Shown: piece after piece, positions 1-9,622 of the stretch
How the letters are laid out: every line of letters begins with the position of its first letter
Numbering within the stretch: the stretch's first letter is position 1
Source of the DNA: Chitinophagaceae bacterium
GTDB lineage: Bacteria; Bacteroidota; Bacteroidia; Chitinophagales; Chitinophagaceae
DNA length: 64,000 bases
Assembly: GCA_027489035.1 (NCBI GenBank)
Contig: JAIYAN010000001.1
Span: 145,199 to 209,198 of the forward strand
Direction: 5' to 3'
Made by a program: the position numbers and the translations under genes
Notes under the pieces: generated by a model
What the model saw: the letters and a program-made list of their open reading frames with translations, nothing else
Told to the model about the DNA's origin: nothing
The model's database searches: none

Positions 1-499
1 GAACATCATCGTCATTTAGGTGAATTGCTTCTTTACAATAGGCTATGCCTTTTATTTTTCCGTGTGTTGGATTAACCAACATGGCATTAAACGACGAGTA
101 ATAAGTTTCTATCCCATCTTTTTCATCCAAGTATGTTTCAAATGGATACTTCCCTCCTTCTGTTTTTTGATCTAAAGGTTTTAAACCAGTATGCTCATTT
201 TCTAGGAATAAAATAATCTCAGATATTTTTACAACTTTTGTTTTATCTTTTGATTGTTGATCGAGTTTGAAACTCATTTCAACATCACTTTTTTCATTGG
301 AATTTATGTAAGGATTTTCTAAAAGTAATTTTTCATCAGGGAACTCAGATTCCTCAATCAATTCAACCTGATCCATCCTGTATCTGGGTTCGAGTTTAAA
401 TCTGGATTGCTTATAGTTTGTTACACCAAGCTTTTTTTGATCTTGTGTAATAAACTGACACCTAAGAAACCCTTTGTAATATTTATATTTTATTTTCAA
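1..499 (-). CDS. Hypothetical protein, C-terminal part cut by the window edge
   Basis: Minus-strand reading frame open from the window edge to about 499 (possible TTG start at 499, first ATG at 376); includes ...MDQVELIEESEFPDEKLLLENPYINSNEKSDVEMSFKL...; directly follows the stop of the 406-aa ORF. Confidence 0.55.
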   Translation of the reverse strand, partial: MKIKYKYYKGFLRCQFITQDQKKLGVTNYKQSRFKLEPRYRMDQVELIEESEFPDEKLLLENPYINSNEKSDVEMSFKLDQQSKDKTKVVKISEIILFLENEHTGLKPLDQKTEGGKYPFETYLDEKDGIETYYSSFNAMLVNPTHGKIKGIAYCKEAIHLNDDDV

Positions 500-501
500 T
501 T

Positions 502-1722
502 TTAAATTAAAGGTTTAGTAATTGATGTTGTTAATTCATCCTTATCTAATTCATTACGCAATTTGAAATGCTGACTCTTCTGTGTACAGTATGGCGGATT
601 TTCCCAAATAATGGTTTCATGTCCTATTGGTGGCGTATATTGAAAGTTATCCTGAAGAAATCTTAAAATTTGTTTTTGGTTGTCAACATATTTTTCTTCA
701 ATTCGTTGTTTATAATATTTGGTTGAAAGATCAGCATAAACAAATTTCTTATTGGTTTTTAATCTAAATAAAATAAGATGCGGGTTAATTAAAAGCAAGG
801 CTATTAAAATAAAAGCCATAATAAAAAACGGAAATTTTGTGACCGCTTTGAATGAGTGCACAATAAAATAACGATTAGAAATATCTTCCCTAAATGCCAT
901 TAATTTTGATTCGAAATCTTGATTATGTTTATTAATAACATCAGATAATTGTTGATTTAACTTATTTAGTTGAGCTGATTTATCTTTTAATAGTCCATTC
1001 TGTTGATTAATTTCATTTTCTGTGTTTTTTATTGTTGCTTTTAAATAGGCTGTTTCCATCTCTAGAGATTCCTGGTCATCTTGGATAAATTGATTAATAT
1101 AAGCATCTCGTTTTAGTTCATTAGTCTCCTTTATTTTGTTAAAATGCAATAAACAAACCAATGGAAAAAGAACCAATAATCCAATAATAGTGAGGATAGA
1201 AAATCTAATTATCCCCGTCAGAATTGGAATTGGGGAATCATACTTTAAAAATTTAATTTTAGTGAAAGAAGTGAGAAACCGCTTCGATTTTTGATTGATG
1301 TTATTAATTTTATTTGCAAAGTTATTTTGAACTAATAGCTCATTTGAAGATGTAGTGCCGTTTCCTTCAGGCAAATTATTTTCTACTATTTCTACCTTTT
1401 CAATTTTTTCTACTTTTTCTACTTTTTTTTCTGGCTTTATTTTTTCTAAGTCAAAAATTGACTTCCTTAAAATCACCAATGAAAATCGAAGAATACTACC
1501 TATCACAAAAGCTAAAACTAATCCGAATGGAATTGAGATAAAAATAGATGATGTAATTAAATACAGAAGGGTAATCCCTGAAGTAATCGCCAGGATCATA
1601 AAAAATACAAAAAATAAAAATGCCCAGATATACATCTTCTGTTCACCCTTGGGCGTTTCTTCCCAAAGCTGTTTTTCCAAACCAAACATCGAAATAGTTA
1701 AAGAATTTAAAAGCATAGTCAA
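502..1722 (-). CDS. Membrane protein with coiled coil; DUF4407-like topology
   Basis: 406-aa ORF; TM pair, third TM, long coiled coil, fourth TM, the same layout as the adjacent DUF4407 ORF; stop/start nearly contiguous with it. Confidence 0.7.
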   Translation of the reverse strand: MTMLLNSLTISMFGLEKQLWEETPKGEQKMYIWAFLFFVFFMILAITSGITLLYLITSSIFISIPFGLVLAFVIGSILRFSLVILRKSIFDLEKIKPEKKVEKVEKIEKVEIVENNLPEGNGTTSSNELLVQNNFANKINNINQKSKRFLTSFTKIKFLKYDSPIPILTGIIRFSILTIIGLLVLFPLVCLLHFNKIKETNELKRDAYINQFIQDDQESLEMETAYLKATIKNTENEINQQNGLLKDKSAQLNKLNQQLSDVINKHNQDFESKLMAFREDISNRYFIVHSFKAVTKFPFFIMAFILIALLLINPHLILFRLKTNKKFVYADLSTKYYKQRIEEKYVDNQKQILRFLQDNFQYTPPIGHETIIWENPPYCTQKSQHFKLRNELDKDELTTSITKPLI

Positions 1723-3012
1723 TTAAGCATTGTTTGTTTCCATACTTTCGTTGCCCTCTGTGAAAAACTTATTGGGATCTTCACTGATTTGTTTACGTTT
1801 TTTATTTTCCCAATGCTCAATAATTTCTTTGTTTATTTTATCAGTAGAATTTACTTTATTTACTTTTTCATATTTCGCACTCTCTACATCTAAGTATCTC
1901 CATTTCTCCATGTGAATGGCTCCATTTTTACTTTCATAAATGAAGTCTTCTCTAAAAATTCCATTTTCTACTTCTTTACGTTTGTTGTAATTTTCTACCA
2001 AGAAATCATAAACACCTTTAGTCATCATCATTTTAAAGAAGATTGGCCCCATTTCTATACAAAGAAAAACAAGTAAAATTACCCAAGGTACAATGCCACC
2101 TATTTCATGACTGATTTGTATCCTTTTCAATAATCCATCATAACCATGGGATTTTTTTTCATTTTCAATATAGGATTTCCTTAAATCGTCTGATAGTTTG
2201 TTGAGTTGATCATTGTCAAAATTCAACTGCTTTTGAACTGCCTCTACCTCAGAACGTTTTAGTTCTATAAACTTTGCTTTTTCAGCCCTTTTGTTATCAA
2301 TATCTGCTTGCATTTTTTTGGCAACTGGTCCAAATCCATAAGCACGCTTGTCTTGCATTTCTGCTTGCTGTACTTTCACCAAATCATCAATTTGTTGGTC
2401 AAAACTGGCTAACTCTTTTTCGTATTGAAGTTTCTTATTTTCATATTCAGCCTTTTCTGTTTCTAATCCCAGTCGCTTTTGTTTAAATAAAGAATCCGTT
2501 TCTTTATTTAAATCCTGTGTGTACTTTTTTTGAAATGAACTCAATTCGGAATTTATTTCTGATTCTAAAATTTTTATCTCCAGCGGTGAAGAGATAGCGA
2601 AACCCAAAATAAGTGCAATGATGATTCTAGGTAAAGCTTGAACAAATTCTTTACCCGTAATTGCATCTGTTCCATCCCCCTTACCGGTACTTGAAATAAT
2701 GAACCTATCTAAATTAAAAATAATCAGCCCCCAAACAATTGCAAAGGCAATTGTTGCGACTAATAATTCAATTGAAGATGTTAAAGAAGCATCATTTGCA
2801 TCACCTTTTGGTCCAAAAATTGTTGAAAATGCATAGCCTCCTGAAACGGCTGCTAAAAATCCAGTACATAATACAATACCTCCAATACCAGCATATTTTA
2901 CCCTGTCTTGCATTGGCGACATATTCATAAAATAAGGATCTGCCCCGGCACACCACCATAGAAAACGAGTGAACTTACGAGGTTTATCAACATTGTAATC
3001 TTTTGTTTGCAT
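1723..3012 (-). CDS. DUF4407 domain-containing membrane protein
   Basis: 429-aa ORF; RFLWWCAGADPYFM...VKYAGIGGIVLCTGFLAAVSGGYAFSTIF...NLDRFIISS...RIIIALILGFAISSPLEIKIL, characteristic of DUF4407. Confidence 0.9.
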   Translation of the reverse strand: MQTKDYNVDKPRKFTRFLWWCAGADPYFMNMSPMQDRVKYAGIGGIVLCTGFLAAVSGGYAFSTIFGPKGDANDASLTSSIELLVATIAFAIVWGLIIFNLDRFIISSTGKGDGTDAITGKEFVQALPRIIIALILGFAISSPLEIKILESEINSELSSFQKKYTQDLNKETDSLFKQKRLGLETEKAEYENKKLQYEKELASFDQQIDDLVKVQQAEMQDKRAYGFGPVAKKMQADIDNKRAEKAKFIELKRSEVEAVQKQLNFDNDQLNKLSDDLRKSYIENEKKSHGYDGLLKRIQISHEIGGIVPWVILLVFLCIEMGPIFFKMMMTKGVYDFLVENYNKRKEVENGIFREDFIYESKNGAIHMEKWRYLDVESAKYEKVNKVNSTDKINKEIIEHWENKKRKQISEDPNKFFTEGNESMETNNA

Positions 3013-3022
3013 ATGTTATTGT

Positions 3023-3643
3023 TTAATTATTTTTTGAATCGGAAATTAATTTGTCGAGTTCTGTATGATCGTTGATTATTAATGTTTTTTTGTCAAGCTG
3101 CAAATTTATGTCTTTACTTTTATTAAAAGAGGGTAAGCTAAACTTGGGAAGCTTATAATGAATGTCTATTTTAGCAACCTCTGGCTTTCTGATTGGGTTA
3201 ACTTCTATTTCAGGAGGTTTGCTGTTGATGAAATTAATTTTTAACCTAAATCGAAAAACTTTGATCCCCCGACCCAAGGCGATGATTTTCAAATTGGGAT
3301 TATAGGAATTGGTTAGATTTTCAAATTTACCTTTGGACTTTTTAAAGTATATTTTTTTATAAACCTTTAATAATTGTAAAAACCAATAAATGGGATTAAC
3401 TAAATTTATAAAAGGTGAAATAATCTTTTGATAAATCGTATTAAAAACCCCTGTCTTTTTTTGAGGATAGTTGATTTTTTCAACTTTATCGCCATTATCA
3501 TATATAAAAATCAAAGCAAAGCAATTACTTACGTCATAATCAATTCTAAAATATTGACCATGAATCAAGTATGCTATTTCTGAATTATTTAATGAAAATG
3601 AGGCTTTCACTACTTCTTTTTTTTTAATATACGTTACTACCAA
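3023..3643 (-). CDS. Hypothetical protein
   Basis: 206-aa ORF within a tightly spaced minus-strand gene run. Confidence 0.65.
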   Translation of the reverse strand: MVVTYIKKKEVVKASFSLNNSEIAYLIHGQYFRIDYDVSNCFALIFIYDNGDKVEKINYPQKKTGVFNTIYQKIISPFINLVNPIYWFLQLLKVYKKIYFKKSKGKFENLTNSYNPNLKIIALGRGIKVFRFRLKINFINSKPPEIEVNPIRKPEVAKIDIHYKLPKFSLPSFNKSKDINLQLDKKTLIINDHTELDKLISDSKNN

Positions 3644-3659
3644 AAATAATGGAATAAAT

Positions 3660-3947
3660 TTATTTATTTTGTTTTAATTCAAAAGAAATTTCATCATTTC
3701 TCAAAATTGTTCCATCCACTAAATATAACTCGGTTGTACCATCTTCAGTATTATGTACAATATTGTAACCAGGACGGCATTTTTTATATCTAGAATAAAA
3801 AGCTTTTAAACCAACCAAAAATCCTTTTTCCTTTGTTACTCTGTAAACATACCTTGAACAGCTTTCCGCAAAAAGACATGAGTTACGATTGGATTCAGGG
3901 ATGATTTTCCAATACAGTTTGATTATGGTTAAGAAAATGAATTTCAT
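3660..3947 (-). CDS. YidD-like (membrane protein insertion efficiency factor family) protein
   Basis: 95-aa ORF with CLFAESCSRYVYRVTKEKGFLVGLKAFYSRYKKCRPGY, matching the YidD pattern CRFxPTCSxY...G...RxxRCxP. Confidence 0.75.
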   Translation of the reverse strand: MKFIFLTIIKLYWKIIPESNRNSCLFAESCSRYVYRVTKEKGFLVGLKAFYSRYKKCRPGYNIVHNTEDGTTELYLVDGTILRNDEISFELKQNK

Positions 3948-4013
3948 ACTTATTAAAATAGTGACAATAAAAAAACGCTTAAATAAATTGAATATTCAAC
4001 ATTGATGATTTAT

Positions 4014-4781
4014 TTATAATTCATTTCGAGACTTATAATCATCTTGATCCAATTCTACTTTAAAAGTACATTTACAATTTTCACAAACGGCATCAAAATA
4101 ATAATTATGAATTTTTCTAAATTCAGAGTTGTAACGCTCGTCTAAAGAACCATCTTTAGTATATCTTCCATTACTTAAATATTCTGTTTCATCATGACCA
4201 TGATTTATTTCTGTTTTTTTAACATCTGTAACTGTTTTACAATCTGGGCATAGATATAAGTATTTGAATCCGTATTTTATTTGCTTAATTAAATCTTGCC
4301 TACCTGCGCTTATCAAATTTCTTTCCAAATCATTGCTATTAAGACCATATTTAAAATCATCTATTTTTTTAAAATACTGATAATAAGGTGAGTCATAAGA
4401 ATAATTTAAACCGCCTTGCTTTTTTATTCTTTCTAAAATACCTTCTGCAAATTTAATTGCTTGTTTTTGTAATTTTTCAGCTTCTTCTCTTTCTTGTAAT
4501 TCAATAGCTTCTTTTAGTCTTTGTAAATCTTCAGCTTCTTTCTTTTGTATTTTAATAGCTTCTCTCTTGCGTAATTCAATAGCTTCTTTTTGTCTTTGTA
4601 TTTCTATCGATGCTCTCTTTTGTAATTCAATAGCTTCTTTTTGTCTTTGTATTTCTATTGACGCTTTCCTTACTTCGGCTTGCTTATGCAGTTCAATAGA
4701 TTCCTTTATATTCTGTTGTTTTAAAAAATATCTATGTATAATATAGAATATAATACCAGCGATAAATAAAATTTTCGTCAT
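4014..4781 (-). CDS. Signal-anchored coiled-coil protein with C-terminal zinc ribbon
   Basis: 255 aa; N-terminal TM, tandem RASIEIQRQKEAIELQK-type repeats, CPDC...CENC Cys pairs. Confidence 0.65.
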   Translation of the reverse strand: MTKILFIAGIIFYIIHRYFLKQQNIKESIELHKQAEVRKASIEIQRQKEAIELQKRASIEIQRQKEAIELRKREAIKIQKKEAEDLQRLKEAIELQEREEAEKLQKQAIKFAEGILERIKKQGGLNYSYDSPYYQYFKKIDDFKYGLNSNDLERNLISAGRQDLIKQIKYGFKYLYLCPDCKTVTDVKKTEINHGHDETEYLSNGRYTKDGSLDERYNSEFRKIHNYYFDAVCENCKCTFKVELDQDDYKSRNEL

Positions 4782-4809
4782 AAATAATTTATTGTTTTTT
4801 TTAGAAAAA

Positions 4810-5454
4810 TCATTTCTCTTTTAACTCTAAATATTGAAATTCCACCCATCCAGAAATGATATCATAATTGGATGTTATGAACATTTTCGTGTAAGCCATC
4901 CCATTGGATATTTTAGAAACTTGAATCTCTTGCATGGCCGCTATCTTAGTCTTGAATTTTTTCTTGCGTAGTTTATCTTTATAGATAATAATACCATTTA
5001 TCGCAGAACTTTTTACGAGATAATCCCCTTTTTCTTTATCAGGAAACATGTCATCATAATATGTCACTTCATCCATTTTTACCCAACCACCAATGTTGCT
5101 ATATTGACCATATAAAAGTTCTGAGTAACCCATTCCGTTTTCAATTTTCTTTATATCCAACTCAGACATGCTTGAAAGCTTGCTTGGATATTTCCTTTTT
5201 TTGAAAACATCTCTGTACACGAAAATTCCTTCAACTAATGTATCATTTACAAAATAATGTCCAAGCGTTGTTTTTGGAGTCGACTTGTTTGAATCTAATT
5301 GAGACTTTAACTCAGATTCTTTGGTTGTTAATCCATTCTTTTCTATTTGATTTTTGGAAACAGAATTGCCTGATTTAGATAACCAATTTTTTAAACCCAG
5401 AAAGATTGCTGCAGCAATACATATATAAAACAGATACTTAAAGAAAGATGCCAT
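4810..5454 (-). CDS. Membrane-anchored protein with two SH3-like repeats
   Basis: 214 aa; N-terminal TM; duplicated segments GIFVYRDVFKKRKYPSKLSSMSELDIKKIENGMGYSELL..GGWV and GIIIYKDKLRKKKFKTKIAAMQEIQVSKISNGMAYTKMF..SGWV. Confidence 0.6.
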   Translation of the reverse strand: MASFFKYLFYICIAAAIFLGLKNWLSKSGNSVSKNQIEKNGLTTKESELKSQLDSNKSTPKTTLGHYFVNDTLVEGIFVYRDVFKKRKYPSKLSSMSELDIKKIENGMGYSELLYGQYSNIGGWVKMDEVTYYDDMFPDKEKGDYLVKSSAINGIIIYKDKLRKKKFKTKIAAMQEIQVSKISNGMAYTKMFITSNYDIISGWVEFQYLELKEK

Positions 5455-5477
5455 TGAAGTTTATTTAAATTTTAAAA

Positions 5478-6143
5478 TCAATAATAATGTTTGAATGTCA
5501 AATAAATTATCCAAATAACAGTTAAAATGGAAAAGAAAAAACCATATTCCTTCAAACCCAAATCTTCTTCAATAGAGTCTTTAACCTTTATCTTTTCTCC
5601 ATATATTTTTTTGCAATGTTTTTGAATATGCATACTATAATCAACAAAATTATTTTCCTTAAAATTAAAGAAGAAATTATTGTTGTCACCATATTTAATT
5701 TCCATAATTCTATATTTTCTTTTTTTTGTTCTATACCAAACCTCATCCTCTTCTACTTCATCAAAATCAATTTGTATGGGAACAATTTCAAATTTCTCTC
5801 CATTAGGATTAGTAATCGTCATGATTTGATCGGTTATAATAATCTGTGTTTTTATATTTTTTAAAATATGAAATACACCTTTTACTGAAGCAAAAATAAA
5901 TGGCAAAAAAACAATAAGTAAATACAGTTTATTTTTATAAATAGAAAAATAAAAAATCGTTCCATTTAAAAAAATGAGGATCAATACGGAGAATACTTCA
6001 TAGATTAAATTTTTATTAAAAACAATAGATCCATCAGCTTTAACTTCTCCATTCATATAATAGGTTCTATGTAAATGATTAAAGAATTTAATAATCACAA
6101 CAATAGAAATCAAAATAAACATCTCGTATAAAAAATCAATCAT
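5478..6143 (-). CDS. Hypothetical membrane protein
   Basis: 221 aa with several hydrophobic segments. Confidence 0.6.
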   Translation of the reverse strand: MIDFLYEMFILISIVVIIKFFNHLHRTYYMNGEVKADGSIVFNKNLIYEVFSVLILIFLNGTIFYFSIYKNKLYLLIVFLPFIFASVKGVFHILKNIKTQIIITDQIMTITNPNGEKFEIVPIQIDFDEVEEDEVWYRTKKRKYRIMEIKYGDNNNFFFNFKENNFVDYSMHIQKHCKKIYGEKIKVKDSIEEDLGLKEYGFFFSILTVIWIIYLTFKHYY

Positions 6144-6281
6144 TTTTTGTTGTTTTAATAAATTTTAAATTATGCTTGATTAAAATAATAATGGGAAATG
6201 ACATTGTATCATTATTTTTTTTTGCCAATATAATAAAATTATTAAATTTACTTATATTTTTAAATTAAAAAACTAATTATT

Positions 6282-6656
6282 ATGGCAATAAGACCTTCAA
6301 ATGTAACAAACCTTCATGCTATCGCTTTCTTGTACATTGCTATGGGAAAAGATGATGGCGAAATTACAGATTCAGAATCAGAATTAATTGTAAAAAGTCT
6401 TTTTGAGTACGATTCAACAAATCCAGAATTTATCAAACAAGCAATCAAAGAATCCACAGATTGGTACTTTAGTTGTGCAGATATCAATGAAAAGGTATTG
6501 ATATTTATGGAAATGGTTGATTCTCTAAGCAGTCTTAATTCAAGTTTTAAACTAGCAATCATAAATGATTTGGAAAGAATTGCAGAGGTAGACGGTGTAA
6601 TTCACGAAAACGAACAAGTTTTTTATAGTTATGTTTTAAACGCTTTTAATAGCTAA
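6282..6656 (+). CDS. TerB-like domain protein
   Basis: 124 aa; helical, FLYIAMGKDDGEITDSESELI... and AEVDGVIHENEQVFY, acidic helix-loop motifs typical of TerB-like proteins. Confidence 0.65.
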   Translation: MAIRPSNVTNLHAIAFLYIAMGKDDGEITDSESELIVKSLFEYDSTNPEFIKQAIKESTDWYFSCADINEKVLIFMEMVDSLSSLNSSFKLAIINDLERIAEVDGVIHENEQVFYSYVLNAFNS

Positions 6657-6688
6657 TAACTAATTTATTAAAGTAATCATTAAAATTT

Positions 6689-6722
6689 AAAAAAGTGGGT
6701 CAAGTAATTGTCCCACTTTTTT
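6689..6722 (+). terminator. Putative intrinsic terminator after the TerB-like gene
   Basis: AAAAAGTGGG-tcaagtaattgt-CCCACTTTTTT perfect stem with T tract, 33 bp after the stop codon. Confidence 0.75.
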
Positions 6723-7181
6723 CATTTAAATATTTTTATATGCTTGTGAGATTTTTAAATTACAAAATTCAAAAATTGTCACAACTTTAAATGGTTCATT
6801 TTAAAATAAAATGTTCATGCATCTTTTGAATTTGTTCGACTAACATTTTTTAATTTAATTGAACAAAGGCATAACATTTATTTAAACTATCCGTATTACT
6901 ATATTAAACAAAGATTCCAGGCGCCTTCCACCACCATCCAATCATCCTGCCACCCCAAAACTGATAAATCATCATGTATTAAATCCTGATTATCTAGATT
7001 GGTCTATGATGGATATTTTATATAGTATAGACATAGATTATTTTTAAAAATATAAATTAGGTAAAAAATGAAATGTATTTGATTTTGGAGTTATTTATTT
7101 ACTGGGTAAAGCAGATAATACACTTAAAGTTTGCTATTTTTAAAAAAATATTTAGAAATTAATTCCAAAATAATTCTTTTA

Positions 7182-7727
7182 ATGAAAACAGTCGCAAGTT
7201 CAGAAACAACATACACAGAATTAATGATTCCGTCATTTTCTAATTTTGGTGGGAAGGTACATGGAGGAATACTCCTATCTATAATGGACAAAGTGGCCTA
7301 TGTGTGCGCAAGTAAGCACAGCGAAAGTTATGTTGTTACCGTTGCTGTTGAAGGAGTAGAATTTGTATCTCCAGTTGAAGTTGGAGAGCTCATTACGGTT
7401 AACGCTTCAGTAAATTATGTTGGGAGAACCACAATGATTGTAGGCATGCGTTTGGAATCATTCAATACAAGGACCAGTGAATCTCGTTATACAAATTCAT
7501 GTTATTTTACAATGGCAGCAAAAAATGATGATGGCACTTTAAAAGAAGTTCCAGGGTTAATCATAAGCAACAAAAAAGAACTTGTTCGATTTTGTGAAGG
7601 CAGAATGATTCGTGAAATGTCGTTAAAAAAGAGAACTGCGCTGAAAAGTGATTTAGATGGAATAAGTGCTGAAAAGATGTTTGACCTTTGTAAAAATGAA
7701 AATTGTAAAATAGACTATAGTATATGA
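7182..7727 (+). CDS. Acyl-CoA thioesterase (hotdog fold, YciA-like)
   Basis: FSNFGGKVHGGILLSIMDKVAYVCASKHSESYVVTVAVEGVEFVSPVEVGELITVNASVNYVGRTTMIVGMRLE; in-frame ATG at 7182 (MKTVAS) preferred over 7131. Confidence 0.85.
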   Translation: MKTVASSETTYTELMIPSFSNFGGKVHGGILLSIMDKVAYVCASKHSESYVVTVAVEGVEFVSPVEVGELITVNASVNYVGRTTMIVGMRLESFNTRTSESRYTNSCYFTMAAKNDDGTLKEVPGLIISNKKELVRFCEGRMIREMSLKKRTALKSDLDGISAEKMFDLCKNENCKIDYSI

Positions 7728-7786
7728 ATTTAAGTGGCAACATTATTTAATTTCATTTCTAAATCTTTGTTTACTTGTTGCTTATT

Positions 7787-8572
7787 CTACTTAATTACAG
7801 ACAGCTCCTGTTCTACGTTGATAATAATATCATCCTCGCCCATATTGTCAAAAGGGTTTTCAAGATTGTCTTGTATATTTTTCAAACTAATTAGAATAAA
7901 ACTATACAAGATAGGCATAACAAATGCCAAGCCACTGCTATATTCTTTTGATATAGCAGCAAAATATGGTGCATAGAGAATTGGAAACGAATAGATAAAG
8001 ACTCTACTAAAAATTCTAAGTGATTTAGGTGTACGATAAACACAAATGGTTTTTATACTATCAAATGCAATGATGATTTTACTTACATATTGATTCAAAC
8101 GGGAAATTTCTCCACTTTGAACATTCAATTCCCTCAATTTAATTATAAGCTGAGTAAGATTTGCAAAATGAGCATACATCTGTTTTTCATGATTTATCCA
8201 TGAAGCTCTATCGCACATCATGATTTTAAGCAAACTAAATATTTTCTTGATTTCTTCATAAAATTCAGATGAAATTTGATTGTTGTCATTGTTAACTGGC
8301 CAGAATTTCGATGCATAATAAATTGAAAAAAGATGCCCCCTAAAATCCGACATTCTCTGCAAAGCGAGTTCTCTTCTATTGAATGCAGAACCGATTGAAA
8401 AAACGATTGGAAACACAATTGCCATTCCAATTAAAAGATCAGGAAACTTTGCTGAAATTTTCCATTTAATACACATCCAAGTAAAAAGAACAGACAATGT
8501 TGTAACTACTAGTGTTTGAAAGTTAAAAACATTACTAAACAATATTTTTTTAGAAAAGAATTTTTTAGTCAT
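7787..8572 (-). CDS. Bestrophin-like/unknown membrane protein
   Basis: 261 aa; TM-rich, FPIVFSIGSAFNRRELALQRMSDFRGHLFSIYYA resembles bestrophin-like proteins; weak by eye. Confidence 0.5.
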   Translation of the reverse strand: MTKKFFSKKILFSNVFNFQTLVVTTLSVLFTWMCIKWKISAKFPDLLIGMAIVFPIVFSIGSAFNRRELALQRMSDFRGHLFSIYYASKFWPVNNDNNQISSEFYEEIKKIFSLLKIMMCDRASWINHEKQMYAHFANLTQLIIKLRELNVQSGEISRLNQYVSKIIIAFDSIKTICVYRTPKSLRIFSRVFIYSFPILYAPYFAAISKEYSSGLAFVMPILYSFILISLKNIQDNLENPFDNMGEDDIIINVEQELSVIK

Positions 8573-8599
8573 TAAGGATAATTTTATAATTTAAGCAAG

Positions 8600-8920
8600 T
8601 TAAATAAATCTAATCTCTTTTTGATTTAATTGAAAATATGATTGCTGTGATTTTTTATCAAAACATTGCTTTATCCAAGTATAGATTGGAATCATAATCC
8701 ATTTTTCTTTTCCAACAAGTATATCTACCAAATCAGGTTGCATCACATCTATAAAATTCGTACGAATAATGGAATACTCTTCACAATTTGCTTTTTTTTC
8801 GGGAGTAATAAGCAGCCATTGAATATTTTTTTCTTCGTCTTCAATTTCAAAAATGAAAAATGTACTCAAAGCCAAATATGAAAGTATCTTGGGTAAAAGA
8901 TTTACAATTTTATAAAACAC
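8600..8920 (-). CDS. Hypothetical protein
   Basis: 106-aa ORF downstream of the upstream promoter region; no recognised family. Confidence 0.4.
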   Translation of the reverse strand: MFYKIVNLLPKILSYLALSTFFIFEIEDEEKNIQWLLITPEKKANCEEYSIIRTNFIDVMQPDLVDILVGKEKWIMIPIYTWIKQCFDKKSQQSYFQLNQKEIRFI

Positions 8921-8988
8921 TACAGAAAAAATTATATATTAGCTAATTGAGAATTTTGTAAAAAAATCTTCTATTTCATAAATAAAAC

Positions 8989-9288
8989 ATGACAGAAACT
9001 GATCAATCCACAGAAAAAGAATCTTCAGATGACAAATTTAATCCGTTAAGTTGTATGGCGGTATTATTATATTATCCTGCTTTAGGATTTGCCATTCGAT
9101 TGGGATTTTCTATGTACGGATATTTATTTGATCATTTAAAAGGTTTCGCAATAATAATAGGCATACTAATTACAATTATAATAACCATAATCTATGCCTT
9201 TATAGCTGTGTTTATAGTTTATCTGCTTATACGTTTGGGAGAAATTGTGTGGGGATGGATAATGCGAATAAAAGCGAATAAAGTGTAA
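8989..9288 (+). CDS. Small two-TM membrane protein
   Basis: 99 aa with two hydrophobic helices. Confidence 0.55.
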   Translation: MTETDQSTEKESSDDKFNPLSCMAVLLYYPALGFAIRLGFSMYGYLFDHLKGFAIIIGILITIIITIIYAFIAVFIVYLLIRLGEIVWGWIMRIKANKV

Positions 9289-9382
9289 ATTAAATTAACA
9301 ATAAAAAGATAACAAGGAATTGATTAAAAAAATTAAGATTGAAAATTTAATATCTTAATTAATCTCCCCCACCCAAACCCCT

Positions 9383-9622
9383 TTAATTGTCTTCTGCTTG
9401 AGTTTTTAATCTTTTCTCAATTTGCTTTACCGATAGTTTAAAATTAGTTGAACATGAGAGAATATATAACTCATTTCTAGTAATCTTATTCCAAATACCA
9501 TCAGTGCAAACAAGTGCTCTATCTTCAGATTTTAATTTCATTAATTTGCATTCCAAAATAGTAATTGCGGTATCAACAGAAACAGAATATGATGGATCGA
9601 TATAATCTTTATTAATTTTCAC
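9383..9622 (-). CDS. Small protein resembling the C-terminal part of a PP2C phosphatase
   Basis: 79 aa; LKSEDRALVCTDGIWNKITRNEL resembles the PP2C motif DxLLLCSDGLWDxVSDEE; start overlaps the stop of the upstream TPR ORF by 11 nt. Confidence 0.45.
   Translation of the reverse strand: MKINKDYIDPSYSVSVDTAITILECKLMKLKSEDRALVCTDGIWNKITRNELYILSCSTNFKLSVKQIEKRLKTQAEDN

Noticed and set aside
1355-1726. Plus-strand ORF of 123 aa and many other short ORFs opposite long CDSs (e.g. 12308, 16823, 25263, 27748, 29371, 63412)
   Set aside because: Antisense to confident genes, low-complexity or shadow translations with no recognisable domain.
6725-7130. Non-coding stretch between the TerB-like and thioesterase genes as a mobile element or RNA gene
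   Set aside because: No terminal repeats, recognisable RNA structure or homologous copy seen in the window.
9320-9362. AT-rich inverted repeat after the 99-aa ORF as a terminator
   Set aside because: Stem ATTAAGAT/ATCTTAAT is weak and lacks a following T tract.
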